Assembly (NCBI RefSeq): GCF_000007305.1
Contig: NC_003413.1
Coordinates: 1,504,141-1,568,140 of the forward strand
Length of the DNA: 64,000 bases
DNA from: Pyrococcus furiosus DSM 3638
GTDB taxonomy: Archaea; Methanobacteriota_B; Thermococci; Thermococcales; Thermococcaceae
Reading direction: 5' to 3'
The stretch's first letter is position 1. Every line of letters starts with the position of its first letter. The translations under genes and the position numbers were made by a program. Positions 1-8,742 of the stretch are shown here, one piece after another. The notes beneath the pieces are model-generated. The model made no database searches and was not told the DNA's origin. It worked only from the letters and a program-made list of their open reading frames with translations.

Positions 1-1179
1 ATCTAAGATTTCCTGCTCTATGTTAAGAACTAGGTTCATATAGCTCTTTTCTATCTTCCCAATTAACCTTGCTATAGAACCTAACACATTTAAAGATAAC
101 AAGTACCTCCTATTCAGGTTGAAGAGACTGTCCTTAACAAGGAGAGCATCTATAATTTCCCCATATTCATACCTATTTTTCCAGAGCCAGTGTTCAAAAA
201 GCTCCCTAAATACCCTAATTTCTTCCGAGAGTGGGTTCAATGCTGGGAGTGTTGTCCTTCTCCAAAACACCGTTGCAAGAATGTTTGGAAGGTACTCTCT
301 TAGTTCAGAGAACTCAAATTCTATTGGTTCATATAAGATAAAGGGAGTTTCCGAGTACTTTGCATAGTAATCTCTTATATCTGGTTTCGATTTCCTGGGA
401 ATAAAGTAGATAAATTCTTTCCTTTCAAACTTACCTTTGAGCCACTTAGGAAGGACATTTCTGATATTTTTGGGAGCATAGTATCTTATATCAGTGTTAT
501 TTGGGTTAAAAACTTTGAAATCGAGATCTAAAAACTCGTCTGCAAACATCCACTTGTCATCTCTTTCAACCCGCAATTCTCTTGGAAGTAACTCAGTAAA
601 CCCCTTAAAAAACTCAAAGAGGGACTTAACAATCCTCTCATTATTTTTCATGACAAATAAGTTGTATCCTTCCCTCCAATTTAGCGGATTCTTCATTATA
701 TATGGAGCACCAAAGAGAGAATACAAAAACGAGTCTTGAAGCTCAGCACTTGCATAAAGAGCTGAGCCAATGATTTTCCTAATTTCTTTAGGGGAGAGAG
801 AATACTCCTTCAAGGCCCAATATTTTGAGAAATCTTCAGTGACTATTGAATCAGCTGTTATAACTCTCATATTGCCACAAGGATATGGCTCGACACGTCC
901 TTCAACCTTTACATAACCACCACTATGTAGCCTTCCTTTTATCTCAGTCTTTTCCGTAATTCTAACAACGGCGTAGGCTTTAATCTTAGACTTGCTAATC
1001 TCACTTGGGGCTAAAGGGGACAAGAGATACTCAATGTATTTAAATGGAACATCACAGGGAGGTTTTCTTAAAATAATAAAGCCTCTTAGGGATACATAGT
1101 CCTCCCTAATCTCTGACAAAAATATTTTTACCCTTTTTTCAGGTGTCAAAGAAGGAATATATAGAAGAGGAAAAGTCAT
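1..1179 (-). CDS. Hypothetical protein with possible N-terminal OB-like segment (3' end outside window)
   Basis: An open frame of 393 codons runs leftwards off the window edge, starting at ATG 1179, six bases after the rtcB stop codon, so it is probably co-transcribed with rtcB. The N-terminal part (about residues 60-110) alternates strands and glycines in a way that resembles an OB fold (for example KGRLHSGGYVKVEGRVEPY). The rest is rich in aromatic and charged residues. I see no signal peptide, membrane segment or catalytic motif. I do not recognise the family. Being next to the RNA ligase is the only hint of function, and an RNA-related role would be a guess. Confidence 0.8.
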   Translation of the reverse strand, partial: MTFPLLYIPSLTPEKRVKIFLSEIREDYVSLRGFIILRKPPCDVPFKYIEYLLSPLAPSEISKSKIKAYAVVRITEKTEIKGRLHSGGYVKVEGRVEPYPCGNMRVITADSIVTEDFSKYWALKEYSLSPKEIRKIIGSALYASAELQDSFLYSLFGAPYIMKNPLNWREGYNLFVMKNNERIVKSLFEFFKGFTELLPRELRVERDDKWMFADEFLDLDFKVFNPNNTDIRYYAPKNIRNVLPKWLKGKFERKEFIYFIPRKSKPDIRDYYAKYSETPFILYEPIEFEFSELREYLPNILATVFWRRTTLPALNPLSEEIRVFRELFEHWLWKNRYEYGEIIDALLVKDSLFNLNRRYLLSLNVLGSIARLIGKIEKSYMNLVLNIEQEILD

Positions 1180-1185
1180 AGAACA

Positions 1186-4098
1186 TCATCCTTTTGCCAC
1201 TCCTATTGGCCTCATTCTTGCCACTAGCTTCGCTATTCCTGCCTCACTTACAACCTTAACTACATTGTCTACATTCTTGTACGCACCTGGAGCCTCTTCT
1301 GCAACCACCCTCATACTTGCCGCCCTCACGTAAATTCCTCTCCTTAGTAGTTCATCTCTTATTCTATCTCCCCTATATTGCCTTGTTGCCGCAGCCCTAC
1401 TAAGAACTCTTCCAGCTCCGTGACATGTGCTTCCAAAAGTCTCAGCCATAGCTCCCTCAGTTCCAGCCAGAACATAGCTTGCAGTTCCCATTGAACCTGG
1501 AATTAGAACTGGTTGTCCTACATCTCTATAAATCTTCGGAATGGCCTCATGCCCAGGTGGGAAAGCCCTTGTAGCACCTTTTCTGTGGACTATAACCTTA
1601 ACTTTCTTTCCATCTACTTCATGCTCCTCTACTTTACCTATGTTGTGAGCTACATCGTATACAATTTCCATTCCCAAGTCTCCCTCTGGATCCTGTCTGA
1701 ACACCTCCTGAAAGCTCTCCCTAACCCAGTGAGTAATCATCTGCCTGTTTGCCCAGGCAAAGTTTGCAGCAGCTTTCATAGCTGAGAAGTACCTCTGTCC
1801 TTCTTCACTTTGGAATGGAACGCTAACCAACTCTCTGTCCGGCCAAGGTATGCCGTACTTTCTTATGGCTCTCTCCATTATTCTCAGGTAATCACTTGCA
1901 ACTTGATGGCCTAATCCTCTTGATCCAGTATGAACCATCACAACAACTTGTCCTTCAAACAATCCATAGGCTTTCGCTATCTCCTCATCGAATATCTTAT
2001 CCACAACTTGAACCTCAAGGAAGTGGTTTCCAGAACCTAATGAGCCAAGCTGAGGAGCTCCTCTTTGCTTAGCCCTCTGGCTAACTGCATCTGGGTCAGC
2101 TCCTTCCATTCTCCCTCCTTCTTCCAATCTCTCAAGATCCCTCTCCCATCCATATCCTTGATCAACCGCCCACTTTGCTCCATCAACTAAGACGTCATCA
2201 ATCTGAGTCCAGTGAAGCCTGACCTTACCCTGACTACCAACGCCGGAGGGAACATTCTTAAATAAAGTGTCAACTAACTGTTTTATCTTTGGCCTTACGT
2301 CTTTCTCTGTAAGATTTGTTCTAATTAACCTCACCCCACAGTTGTGGACAACTATCCCATTTGCTATGAAATTATGAGCCTCATGGTAAACTCCGATATC
2401 ATAGAACCGATCGTATTCTGGCTTTATGCGTTCAACTTTAACGACCTTTTCTGCAACAAAGCCTCCTTCATATCCTCTCTCTTTTGCAAACTCCTCAAAA
2501 GTTAGAAAGTTCTTTGGAACTCTTGGATTTCTTTCCCCTTCATAAATTGTCCTCTCAACAAAGCGTCTATTAACTATGTCCTTGACGGCCTTATATGCTC
2601 TATCTATGTTTCCAGTTTCTTCATATATCTTCTTGGATATCTCCATTGCTTTTCTTCTCTCTTTTTTCACACTCTCCTTGAACTTAAGGTAAGCATAGGC
2701 AATAAGACCCTTTGCTTTCTTCTTGGGATCATACTCATAGTTAATTTTACCCAGGAAGTTTCTGATGTTCTCCTCTCCTACAATAGACAGGCGATAAGTG
2801 ACACTTTTCTTTGAATTAACTTTGTAAATCGTAGTCTTTACTCCAAACTCCTCAAGGATTCTTGAAATATCATATAAGAACTCTTTTAGATTTTCTTCAA
2901 GTGCTACGTCTTTAGCCTGGGTTAAGTGTATTGGAAGTGGTGTAGTGCCTTTAAATTCAACAATGCTACCATCTGCACCAAAGAATCCAGCCAAGAAGTT
3001 TCTTTTTACCCAGAGAGGAGCTTCCATTATCCAAACTGGAATGCGATAAGCCTTCTTAGTTTTCTCACCACGAGGCATTCCTAGTTTTTCAAGTAAGAGA
3101 GCAAAACTTCTTGAGGAAACTCTTAACTCAGCTAAAACAGTTTTGCCACTATATTCACCACTTTCAGTCTTTATCCTGTAGTTCTTTTCTCGGACATAGA
3201 GATTTGCTTTAATACCTAGTGATTCAAGATCTTTCTTAAGTTCTCTAAGTGTTTCCTCTCTTCCATAGAATGCTAAGACTAACCTACCCCCCATCTCTCC
3301 TAGATGACCATCTCCCAGGGCAAAACCAAGAATCCTTGCAAGAGTTCCGATCTTTGGATCTTCCCAGCGAAGTGGTAGGAGGTTTCTTTCTTTAAGGAAC
3401 TTTATCACCTGTGGATCTTCACCTTCAAAAGCGCTTTCGTCTATTATGATTCCCTTCTTTTCTTCGTATGGGACTCCCTCAAAGGGATACACTATAACAT
3501 AGTCTCCTTCTTTAATGTTCTTGAGATAGACATAACCCTGAGGAGTAAGAACGGGGTGATCTTCACTTCCCTCTATTAATGTCCCAGTCTCAGTAACTAT
3601 CCTTATTGCCGTTTCATCCTTTTCAATGTTCCTTTCAGCAACAAAGGCTACTCTAGAGAAGTCGTTGTGCCCTTCCTCGATATTATAAAGCCTCAGCCTC
3701 TGAAGCTTGAACTTTTCAGGCATCTCCTCGATTTTTAGCCAATAACCATGCTCTGTTAGGACTTTAGTCCCTGGAGCAAGACAGTTAATGTCGTAGCCGA
3801 TTCCTCCAGGGCTTATGACTCCTTCTTTAATATCGAAGGCCGCTACACCACCAATTGGGAACCCATAACCCTGATGACCGTCTGGCATTACGATAGAGTA
3901 CTTATATATCCCAGGAAGCATTGCAACATTTGCAGCTTGCTCTAATGTCCTGTCCTGCCTCATCTTTTCAATCAATACATCATCTGCATAGACTCTACCG
4001 GGCACTTTCATTCGCTTATCGAACTTTGGAATTTCCCATCTGATTTTGTCAATCCTCTTTAGGGGTACTGCCACATTCACCACCCTTAGAATAATCAC
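1186..4098 (-). CDS. rtcB: tRNA-splicing ligase RtcB precursor with intein
   Basis: RtcB is the GTP- and Mn-dependent ligase that joins tRNA exon halves and repairs RNA with 2',3'-cyclic phosphate or 3'-phosphate ends. The 970-codon frame splits into an N-extein (residues 1-105), an intein (106-586) and a C-extein (587-970, 384 residues). The exteins join at GYDIN/CGVRL, which restores the RtcB metal-binding Asp-x-x-Cys. Downstream motifs include [17 protein letters not shown] and STCHGAGR, the last carrying the histidine expected to be guanylylated. The upstream ATG at 4098 adds eight residues compared with the usual RtcB N terminus. The GTG at 4074, preceded by AAGGGTGGTG, is the more likely start. 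Spliced length is about 481 residues, normal for the family. Confidence 0.97.
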   Translation of the reverse strand: MIILRVVNVAVPLKRIDKIRWEIPKFDKRMKVPGRVYADDVLIEKMRQDRTLEQAANVAMLPGIYKYSIVMPDGHQGYGFPIGGVAAFDIKEGVISPGGIGYDINCLAPGTKVLTEHGYWLKIEEMPEKFKLQRLRLYNIEEGHNDFSRVAFVAERNIEKDETAIRIVTETGTLIEGSEDHPVLTPQGYVYLKNIKEGDYVIVYPFEGVPYEEKKGIIIDESAFEGEDPQVIKFLKERNLLPLRWEDPKIGTLARILGFALGDGHLGEMGGRLVLAFYGREETLRELKKDLESLGIKANLYVREKNYRIKTESGEYSGKTVLAELRVSSRSFALLLEKLGMPRGEKTKKAYRIPVWIMEAPLWVKRNFLAGFFGADGSIVEFKGTTPLPIHLTQAKDVALEENLKEFLYDISRILEEFGVKTTIYKVNSKKSVTYRLSIVGEENIRNFLGKINYEYDPKKKAKGLIAYAYLKFKESVKKERRKAMEISKKIYEETGNIDRAYKAVKDIVNRRFVERTIYEGERNPRVPKNFLTFEEFAKERGYEGGFVAEKVVKVERIKPEYDRFYDIGVYHEAHNFIANGIVVHNCGVRLIRTNLTEKDVRPKIKQLVDTLFKNVPSGVGSQGKVRLHWTQIDDVLVDGAKWAVDQGYGWERDLERLEEGGRMEGADPDAVSQRAKQRGAPQLGSLGSGNHFLEVQVVDKIFDEEIAKAYGLFEGQVVVMVHTGSRGLGHQVASDYLRIMERAIRKYGIPWPDRELVSVPFQSEEGQRYFSAMKAAANFAWANRQMITHWVRESFQEVFRQDPEGDLGMEIVYDVAHNIGKVEEHEVDGKKVKVIVHRKGATRAFPPGHEAIPKIYRDVGQPVLIPGSMGTASYVLAGTEGAMAETFGSTCHGAGRVLSRAAATRQYRGDRIRDELLRRGIYVRAASMRVVAEEAPGAYKNVDNVVKVVSEAGIAKLVARMRPIGVAKG
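2341..3783 (-). mobile_element. Intein with LAGLIDADG homing endonuclease inside RtcB
   Basis: This is a 481-residue protein intron. It begins with Cys (CLAPGTKVL, block A) and ends with the splice motif GIVVHN, followed by Cys of the C-extein. Block B reads GSEDHPVLT (precursor residues 177-185). Two dodecapeptide motifs, [13 protein letters not shown] (near 255-267) and [13 protein letters not shown] (near 367-379), show a DOD-type homing endonuclease that looks intact. Insertion is immediately before the extein cysteine that should bind the catalytic metal, so the unspliced protein cannot form the RtcB active site. The element is a selfish gene that copies into intein-free rtcB alleles. 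Confidence 0.95.
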
Positions 4099-4215
4099 AA
4101 AAATTACTTAAAAGGTCAGCGGTTTGATGCATAATTCTTAATTAATGTTACTTTTTCGATAATATTAAAAAGGGTATATAAAGCCTAAATTAAGGCAAAA
4201 AACAAATATTGTCGG

Positions 4216-4250
4216 CGAAATTTTTATAAACCAAAGTTACTTAAAAGTAG
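4216..4250 (+). promoter_or_regulatory. Promoter of inositol-1-phosphate synthase gene with candidate operator
   Basis: A BRE-like CGAAA (4216-4220) abuts the TATA box TTTTTATAAA (4221-4230). An imperfect palindrome, TTTATAAAC (4224-4232) / CAAA / GTTACTTAAA, straddles the TATA box and the bases just after it. That is where a repressor would block transcription factor binding. The heat-shock regulator Phr of Pyrococcus binds TTTA...TAAA-type sites in this position. Assigning this site to Phr is inference. A second TATA-like stretch, CTATAAAAG, lies at 4282-4290. Confidence 0.5.
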
Positions 4251-4341
4251 ATTGGCCTTTGTAGGTCATTCTGACTTTTGTCTATAAAAGTTAATAAAAA
4301 GAAATTCACACCAATTTTAGCAAAACAGGAGGTGAGGACTG

Positions 4342-5493
4342 ATGGTTAGGGTAGCAATTATAGGCCAGGGATACGTTGCAAGCATTTTTGCAGTTGGGTT
4401 GGAAAGAATAAAGGAAGGCGAGCTTGGATACTACGGCATTCCGCTTGCAAACGAGCTGCCAATAAAGGTTGAAGACATAAAGATAGTGGCTTCCTATGAT
4501 GTGGACAAGACAAAGATTGGCCTACCATTGTCAGAGATTGTCCAAAGATACTGGAAAGGAAACGTTCCAGAAAGCCTACAAGAAGTATTTGTAAGGAAAG
4601 GAATTCATCTCGGAAGCCTAAGGAACCTTCCAATAGAGGCCACTGGGCTCGAAGATGAGATGACATTGAAGGAGGCAATAGAGAGACTCGTTGAGGAGTG
4701 GAAAGAAAAGAAGGTGGATGTAATTATAAACGTTCCAACTACGGAAGCCTTCACACCTTTTGGAAAGTTAGAGGAACTCGAGAAGGCAATAAAAGATAAC
4801 AACAAAGAAAGGCTAACCGCTACACAAGCCTATGCATATGCAGCTGCCCAATATGCAAAGGAAGTTGGAGGAGCAGCGTTTGTAAACGCAATACCAACCT
4901 TAATAGCTAATGACCCAGCATTCGTTGAGCTAGCAAAGGAAAGCAACCTAGTAATATTTGGTGACGATGGAGCTACTGGAGCCACACCATTAACTGCTGA
5001 TATCCTAGGACACTTAGCCCAGAGAAACAGGCACGTACTCGACATAGTTCAGTTTAACATTGGAGGTAACACAGACTTCTTGGCCTTAACTGACAAAGAG
5101 AGAAACAAGAGTAAGGAGTACACCAAGTCAAGTGTAGTTGAAGACATTCTAGGTTATGATGCACCACACTTCATAAAGCCAACGGGTTATCTTGAGCCTC
5201 TAGGAGACAAGAAGTTCATCGCAATGCACATTGAATACATAAGCTTCAACGGAGCTAGAGACGAGCTGATTATTGCAGGAAGAATAAACGACAGCCCAGC
5301 ATTGGCAGGATTACTCGTCGATTTGGCAAGATTAGGAAAGATTGCAGTTGACAAAAAAGAGTTTGGAACAGTATATCCAGTTAACGCATTCTACATGAAG
5401 AACCCAGGACCAAAAGAGGCAAAGAACATCCCAAGGATAATAGCCTACGAGAAGCTTAGGCAGTGGGCTGGGCTACCCCCAAGATACCTCTGA
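4342..5493 (+). CDS. ino1: myo-Inositol-1-phosphate synthase
   Basis: The enzyme converts glucose 6-phosphate to L-myo-inositol 1-phosphate with bound NAD. This is the first committed step to di-myo-inositol phosphate, the solute Pyrococcus accumulates at supraoptimal temperature, and to archaeal inositol lipids. The N terminus has a Rossmann fold (VAIIGQGYVASIFAVG). Family motifs include NVPTTEAF, DDGATGATPLTAD and FNIGGNTDFLAL, followed by SxVVEDILGYDAPH. At 383 residues it is the short archaeal form. The ATG sits nine bases after a strong AGGAGGTGA. It is transcribed alone from the promoter just upstream. Confidence 0.93.
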   Translation: MVRVAIIGQGYVASIFAVGLERIKEGELGYYGIPLANELPIKVEDIKIVASYDVDKTKIGLPLSEIVQRYWKGNVPESLQEVFVRKGIHLGSLRNLPIEATGLEDEMTLKEAIERLVEEWKEKKVDVIINVPTTEAFTPFGKLEELEKAIKDNNKERLTATQAYAYAAAQYAKEVGGAAFVNAIPTLIANDPAFVELAKESNLVIFGDDGATGATPLTADILGHLAQRNRHVLDIVQFNIGGNTDFLALTDKERNKSKEYTKSSVVEDILGYDAPHFIKPTGYLEPLGDKKFIAMHIEYISFNGARDELIIAGRINDSPALAGLLVDLARLGKIAVDKKEFGTVYPVNAFYMKNPGPKEAKNIPRIIAYEKLRQWAGLPPRYL

Positions 5494-5536
5494 TCTTTCC
5501 ATTATATTTTTAAATAAGAGCTGCTATTACTAATAC

Positions 5537-6877
5537 GTGAAGAAAGTTAAGATATTTAGTATAGTTCTTCCATTGATATACACTTCCTTCATGTTATACG
5601 TGACCTATAAAGTTTATAACGGATTAAGGTATAGAAGTTTAGATCTCGGAATATTTACACAGTCTCTTTACTCACTAAGCGAGGGTAAACTGTTTTACAA
5701 CACTGTTGAATTTCAGCTTTATGAAGTACACACTCATTTTGGTGTTCATTTTCAGCCGATTCTTTTCCTTCTTACCCCATTATTTTTGATAAAAAGAGAT
5801 GCATACACACTAATAATAATCCAAACGCTCGCCCTAGGTACTTCAGTGTACCTTGCATATAAATTAGCTGTCAAAGAACTCGGGGAAAAGAAAGGGTTTG
5901 CTTTGGCAATTCTCTATTCCTGCAACTCTTCTTTAATAAGCATTAACGTCTTTGAGTTTCATCCCGTATCCTTAGCTGTTCCTCTCTTTCTCCTGGCATA
6001 TAAGTTCCTTAGAGAGGAAAGTCCTTTGTTTTATGTTATTTCGACGCTAATTTTATTAACGAAGGAAGACGCTTTTCTTGGAGTGTTAAGTATTACAGCG
6101 TGGAAAATACTCAAAGAAGGACTTTCAGTTGAAACGCTCAAGAAAAACAAAAAGATTATCCTTTTCACAATCCTTACACTACTCTATGGGATATTTACGA
6201 TTAAAGTTGTTATACCTAAGTTCGGAGGAGAATACATATACAGCAACTTATACATGGAACCAAGACTAGATCGGAGAAAGCTCACATACTTTCTCCTTTT
6301 CAACTTGACGTTTGCCCTACTCCCACTGTTAAACTTTTTTGCCATCCTTTCCCTACTTCCACCCTGGCTTGAATGTTTGCTGGCCTCCAGAGAGAGTCAA
6401 ACAATGTTTGGCTTTCACTATCCATACATGCTTGTCCCATTGTCATTTGTTATATCCCTTGATGTAGCCAAAAAATTGGACTGGAAAATCCTCAGAAACT
6501 TGGCAATCCTCGGAGTAATATCTTCACTCATAACTTTGCCAATAACAAATCATCTACCAAAAGAGCAAAATCCTTTAGTATATCCGACCGTTATAACCCC
6601 AATCCCAGGAAAAGAAGCATCCTGGGAAGCTATAAAAATCACCAGAGAATTAGAAGGGCCAATTTACACCCAACCAGAATTCTATCCAGCCTTAGCAACT
6701 AGGTTAGATGTGTATGTCTACCCCAAAAATGTAAAGCCCAAAATTATACTGGTTAACCTTAACACGTACTACGGAAGAAGAGCCTTAGAAAGAATTAAGG
6801 CCTTCAGAGTTAATTTGAGTGAATACAAAAAGGTATTTGAAAAAGACGGAGTACTCATAATGGTTAGAAAGGATTAA
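5537..6877 (+). CDS. DUF2079 family integral membrane protein
   Basis: The 446-residue protein has about ten hydrophobic segments. It carries the DUF2079 signature near the N terminus: RSLDLGIFTQSLYSLSEGKLFYNT, then VHTHFGVHFQPILFLLTPLF after a short loop. This arrangement resembles GT-C membrane glycosyltransferases that use lipid-linked sugars, so a sugar-transfer role is possible but unproven. The start is GTG at 5537. An AT-rich TATA-like stretch (TATTTTTAAATA) ends about 22-25 bases upstream, which suggests a leaderless transcript. The C-terminal third (after about residue 340) is soluble. Confidence 0.85.
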   Translation: MKKVKIFSIVLPLIYTSFMLYVTYKVYNGLRYRSLDLGIFTQSLYSLSEGKLFYNTVEFQLYEVHTHFGVHFQPILFLLTPLFLIKRDAYTLIIIQTLALGTSVYLAYKLAVKELGEKKGFALAILYSCNSSLISINVFEFHPVSLAVPLFLLAYKFLREESPLFYVISTLILLTKEDAFLGVLSITAWKILKEGLSVETLKKNKKIILFTILTLLYGIFTIKVVIPKFGGEYIYSNLYMEPRLDRRKLTYFLLFNLTFALLPLLNFFAILSLLPPWLECLLASRESQTMFGFHYPYMLVPLSFVISLDVAKKLDWKILRNLAILGVISSLITLPITNHLPKEQNPLVYPTVITPIPGKEASWEAIKITRELEGPIYTQPEFYPALATRLDVYVYPKNVKPKIILVNLNTYYGRRALERIKAFRVNLSEYKKVFEKDGVLIMVRKD

Positions 6878-6890
6878 AAGGAGAATATAC

Positions 6891-7652
6891 TTGTGGGTAT
6901 CCATGATCTTATACTTTATCGGAACTGGGGGAAGTGAAGGAATACCCACTCACCTATGCGAATGTGAAACATGTAGTGAAGCAAGAAGATTAAAATTCGC
7001 TCAGAGAAGGCCCTCAACCCTAGCAGTGATTGGTGAAGAGGGCGAGGTTATTCTTTTTGACGTTGGGACAGACATTAGAGAATTCCTAAACGTCCCCCTT
7101 GATGCAATATTCCTTACTCATTGGCATCACGACCACATCTATGGCCTTTACAAACTTAGGTGGATAGCCAGGGAAACAAAGCTTTACGCTCCAGAAGGAC
7201 ATGCAGACGCACTAATATTGCAAGATCCAAAGAATCTAAGGCCAATAACTATCAAGGCGAATGAGAAAATAAAGATCGGAAAGATAACAGTAACTAGTGT
7301 AAGACTAAACCACCAGGTCGAAACCTTAGGATATGTAATTGAAGAAAACGGGAAAAGTGTTGCTATATTATACGATACAAAGGGATTACCCTCTGAAACG
7401 AGAGAATATCTTCTGAAAATATCCCCAGTAAGGACAGCAATTGTTGATGCAACTTATCCCCCTGGGTTCATGGATCCATATCATAATAATGTTGACGAAG
7501 CGGTTGAAATGTCGATTGACATAGCTGAAAGAGTTGTCCTAAGTCACATCTCTCATAAGAATTTGCCCTTCCTAAAACTTGTAAAGTATACGAGGAAAAA
7601 ATGGGGAGGAAAAGTTCTCGTAGCTTATGATAATATGGTATTTTATGTATAA
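6891..7652 (+). CDS. Metallo-beta-lactamase fold hydrolase, PhnP/RNase Z-like
   Basis: A 253-residue MBL-fold phosphodiesterase candidate. The zinc-binding motif HWHHDH follows FLT, and later ligands appear as NHQ, YDTKG and the final LSHISH. The N terminus has two cysteine pairs, HLCECETC, a pattern seen in PhnP-like and related archaeal members that bind an extra zinc. PhnP acts on cyclic phosphodiesters. The substrate here is unknown. It follows the DUF2079 gene by 13 bases. An AAGGAG (6877-6882) fits a TTG start at 6891. An ATG at 6903 would give a protein four residues shorter. Confidence 0.85.
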   Translation: MWVSMILYFIGTGGSEGIPTHLCECETCSEARRLKFAQRRPSTLAVIGEEGEVILFDVGTDIREFLNVPLDAIFLTHWHHDHIYGLYKLRWIARETKLYAPEGHADALILQDPKNLRPITIKANEKIKIGKITVTSVRLNHQVETLGYVIEENGKSVAILYDTKGLPSETREYLLKISPVRTAIVDATYPPGFMDPYHNNVDEAVEMSIDIAERVVLSHISHKNLPFLKLVKYTRKKWGGKVLVAYDNMVFYV

Positions 7653-7700
7653 CTCGACATAAAATCCCTAAAAATCTCAAAGCTCCCAATGGCCATTTAC

Positions 7701-7763
7701 TTAAAGTCTCAGTTTATAGCTTTTAAAGTAAAAATGCTTCCCCTCAAGCACTAACTCCTCCAT
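7701..7763 (-). pseudogene. Stub of a second copy of the gene at 7768-8430
   Basis: Only the ribosome-binding site and the first codons survive. The reading frame is MEELVLEGKHFYFKSYKLRL then stop, compared with MEELVFGGKHFTVRVF at the start of the intact neighbour. About 45 bases, including the GAGGTGATGTT(A)ATGGAGGAG start region, are nearly identical to 8398-8445. The stub begins five bases after the stop of the intact gene. It therefore looks like the remnant of a tandem duplication that lost its body. Confidence 0.6.
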
Positions 7764-7767
7764 AACA

Positions 7768-8430
7768 TCACCTCGAAGATTTACTATCCCCAGAAAAGAT
7801 TTCCCGATATAGCTTCTTGACATTTTTGTGCCTCTTCCATAACGCATCATAAAGCTCCTCATCGGTTGGGCTAAGTCCCTCCTTTATAAAGAGTTCATCG
7901 AGTATTGGCCCGTATTTTGTCAGGTACTCATAGCTCAGCTTCAAAGCATCCTCCACAAACTCCTTCAAAGGAACCGAAATCGTCCCCCTATACCTCCCCT
8001 CAAACTCAGGACACTCGTTGTATCTAAAGATGTCATCATTGTAGTAATGTAAGTTCACGGTATTGTTCACGAGTTCGAAGGTGTAATCCCCCATGTATAC
8101 GCCCAAGCTTGACCAGAATAACCTCGTCTTTTCCCCCACGGGAAAACCACGCTCCCTAGCATGCCTCCTAATGTCCCCAACCATATAACCACCCTGCTCC
8201 TCCGTATCAAACAAGAAAAACTCACAACAATCAAGCAAATCCTGAACAGTGACATATGGGTCTAAATCAATTGGTGAAAGAACTTTTCTTCCTTCCTCAA
8301 TTTTGCACGTGCCAGCAATTAACTCCCCATCAACGAGGATAATACCAAAAAAAGGAAAAGCATAATCAACAGGCCGATTAGTAAAAACCCTCACAGTAAA
8401 ATGCTTCCCCCCAAACACCAACTCCTCCAT
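7768..8430 (-). CDS. Hypothetical acidic protein, possible immunity protein
   Basis: A 220-residue soluble protein rich in Asp, Glu and aromatic residues, with no signal peptide or membrane segment. I do not recognise the family. The start ATG at 8430 is five bases after GGAGGTGA; further in-frame starts up to 8439 lie inside that ribosome-binding site. It follows the small ORF at 8449-8739 by 18 bases on the same strand, and the beginning of a second copy lies directly downstream. Toxin-like gene, then acidic partner, then duplicated partner is the layout of polymorphic toxin-immunity loci. The immunity role is inferred from this context only. Confidence 0.75.
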   Translation of the reverse strand: MEELVFGGKHFTVRVFTNRPVDYAFPFFGIILVDGELIAGTCKIEEGRKVLSPIDLDPYVTVQDLLDCCEFFLFDTEEQGGYMVGDIRRHARERGFPVGEKTRLFWSSLGVYMGDYTFELVNNTVNLHYYNDDIFRYNECPEFEGRYRGTISVPLKEFVEDALKLSYEYLTKYGPILDELFIKEGLSPTDEELYDALWKRHKNVKKLYREIFSGDSKSSR

Positions 8431-8448
8431 TAACATCACCTCCTCAAA

Positions 8449-8739
8449 TCACCTATAGACAACAACTTTCGGACCATTTGGATACATTGTTATTAAGCCA
8501 CATGTCTTACCCTTACAGGCAAAGATATACGTTACAGAGTCTATTCCAGATTTAGAGATACCTACATCGGAAAGCTTAACATCTAGAACAACTCTGCCAT
8601 TCCTGAATTGTCTCCTGTATTTATCGAGTTTTAAAGCTTTCTGAAGGACGTCACTTGCAAACTCCGCAACTTCTTCCTCGTCCTTAAAGACCTTGGGCAT
8701 TTCCAGGGTTTTGCCGTTAATGGTAATCCTCTGACCCAT
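8449..8739 (-). CDS. Hypothetical protein, possible toxin C-terminal domain
   Basis: A 96-residue frame. Its C-terminal half, TYIFACKGKTCGLITMYPNG and then PKVVVYR, has the strand pattern and terminal tip seen at the ends of many bacterial toxin RNase domains. This is a resemblance by eye. It is in the same reading frame as the region upstream and is separated from it by one TGA (8743-8745) and one codon. There is no ribosome-binding site before ATG 8739. It may therefore be the last domain of the broken gene at 8743-9766, cut off by a nonsense mutation, and not a free-standing gene. Confidence 0.6.
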   Translation of the reverse strand: MGQRITINGKTLEMPKVFKDEEEVAEFASDVLQKALKLDKYRRQFRNGRVVLDVKLSDVGISKSGIDSVTYIFACKGKTCGLITMYPNGPKVVVYR

Positions 8740-8742
8740 TGG

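Noticed and set aside
4358-4678. Open frames on the strand opposite to the inositol-phosphate synthase gene, and similar long antisense frames elsewhere (for example 13365-13580, 15248-15607, 40672-40914).
   Set aside because: They lie wholly within strongly supported genes, lack plausible starts and have composition expected of antisense shadows.
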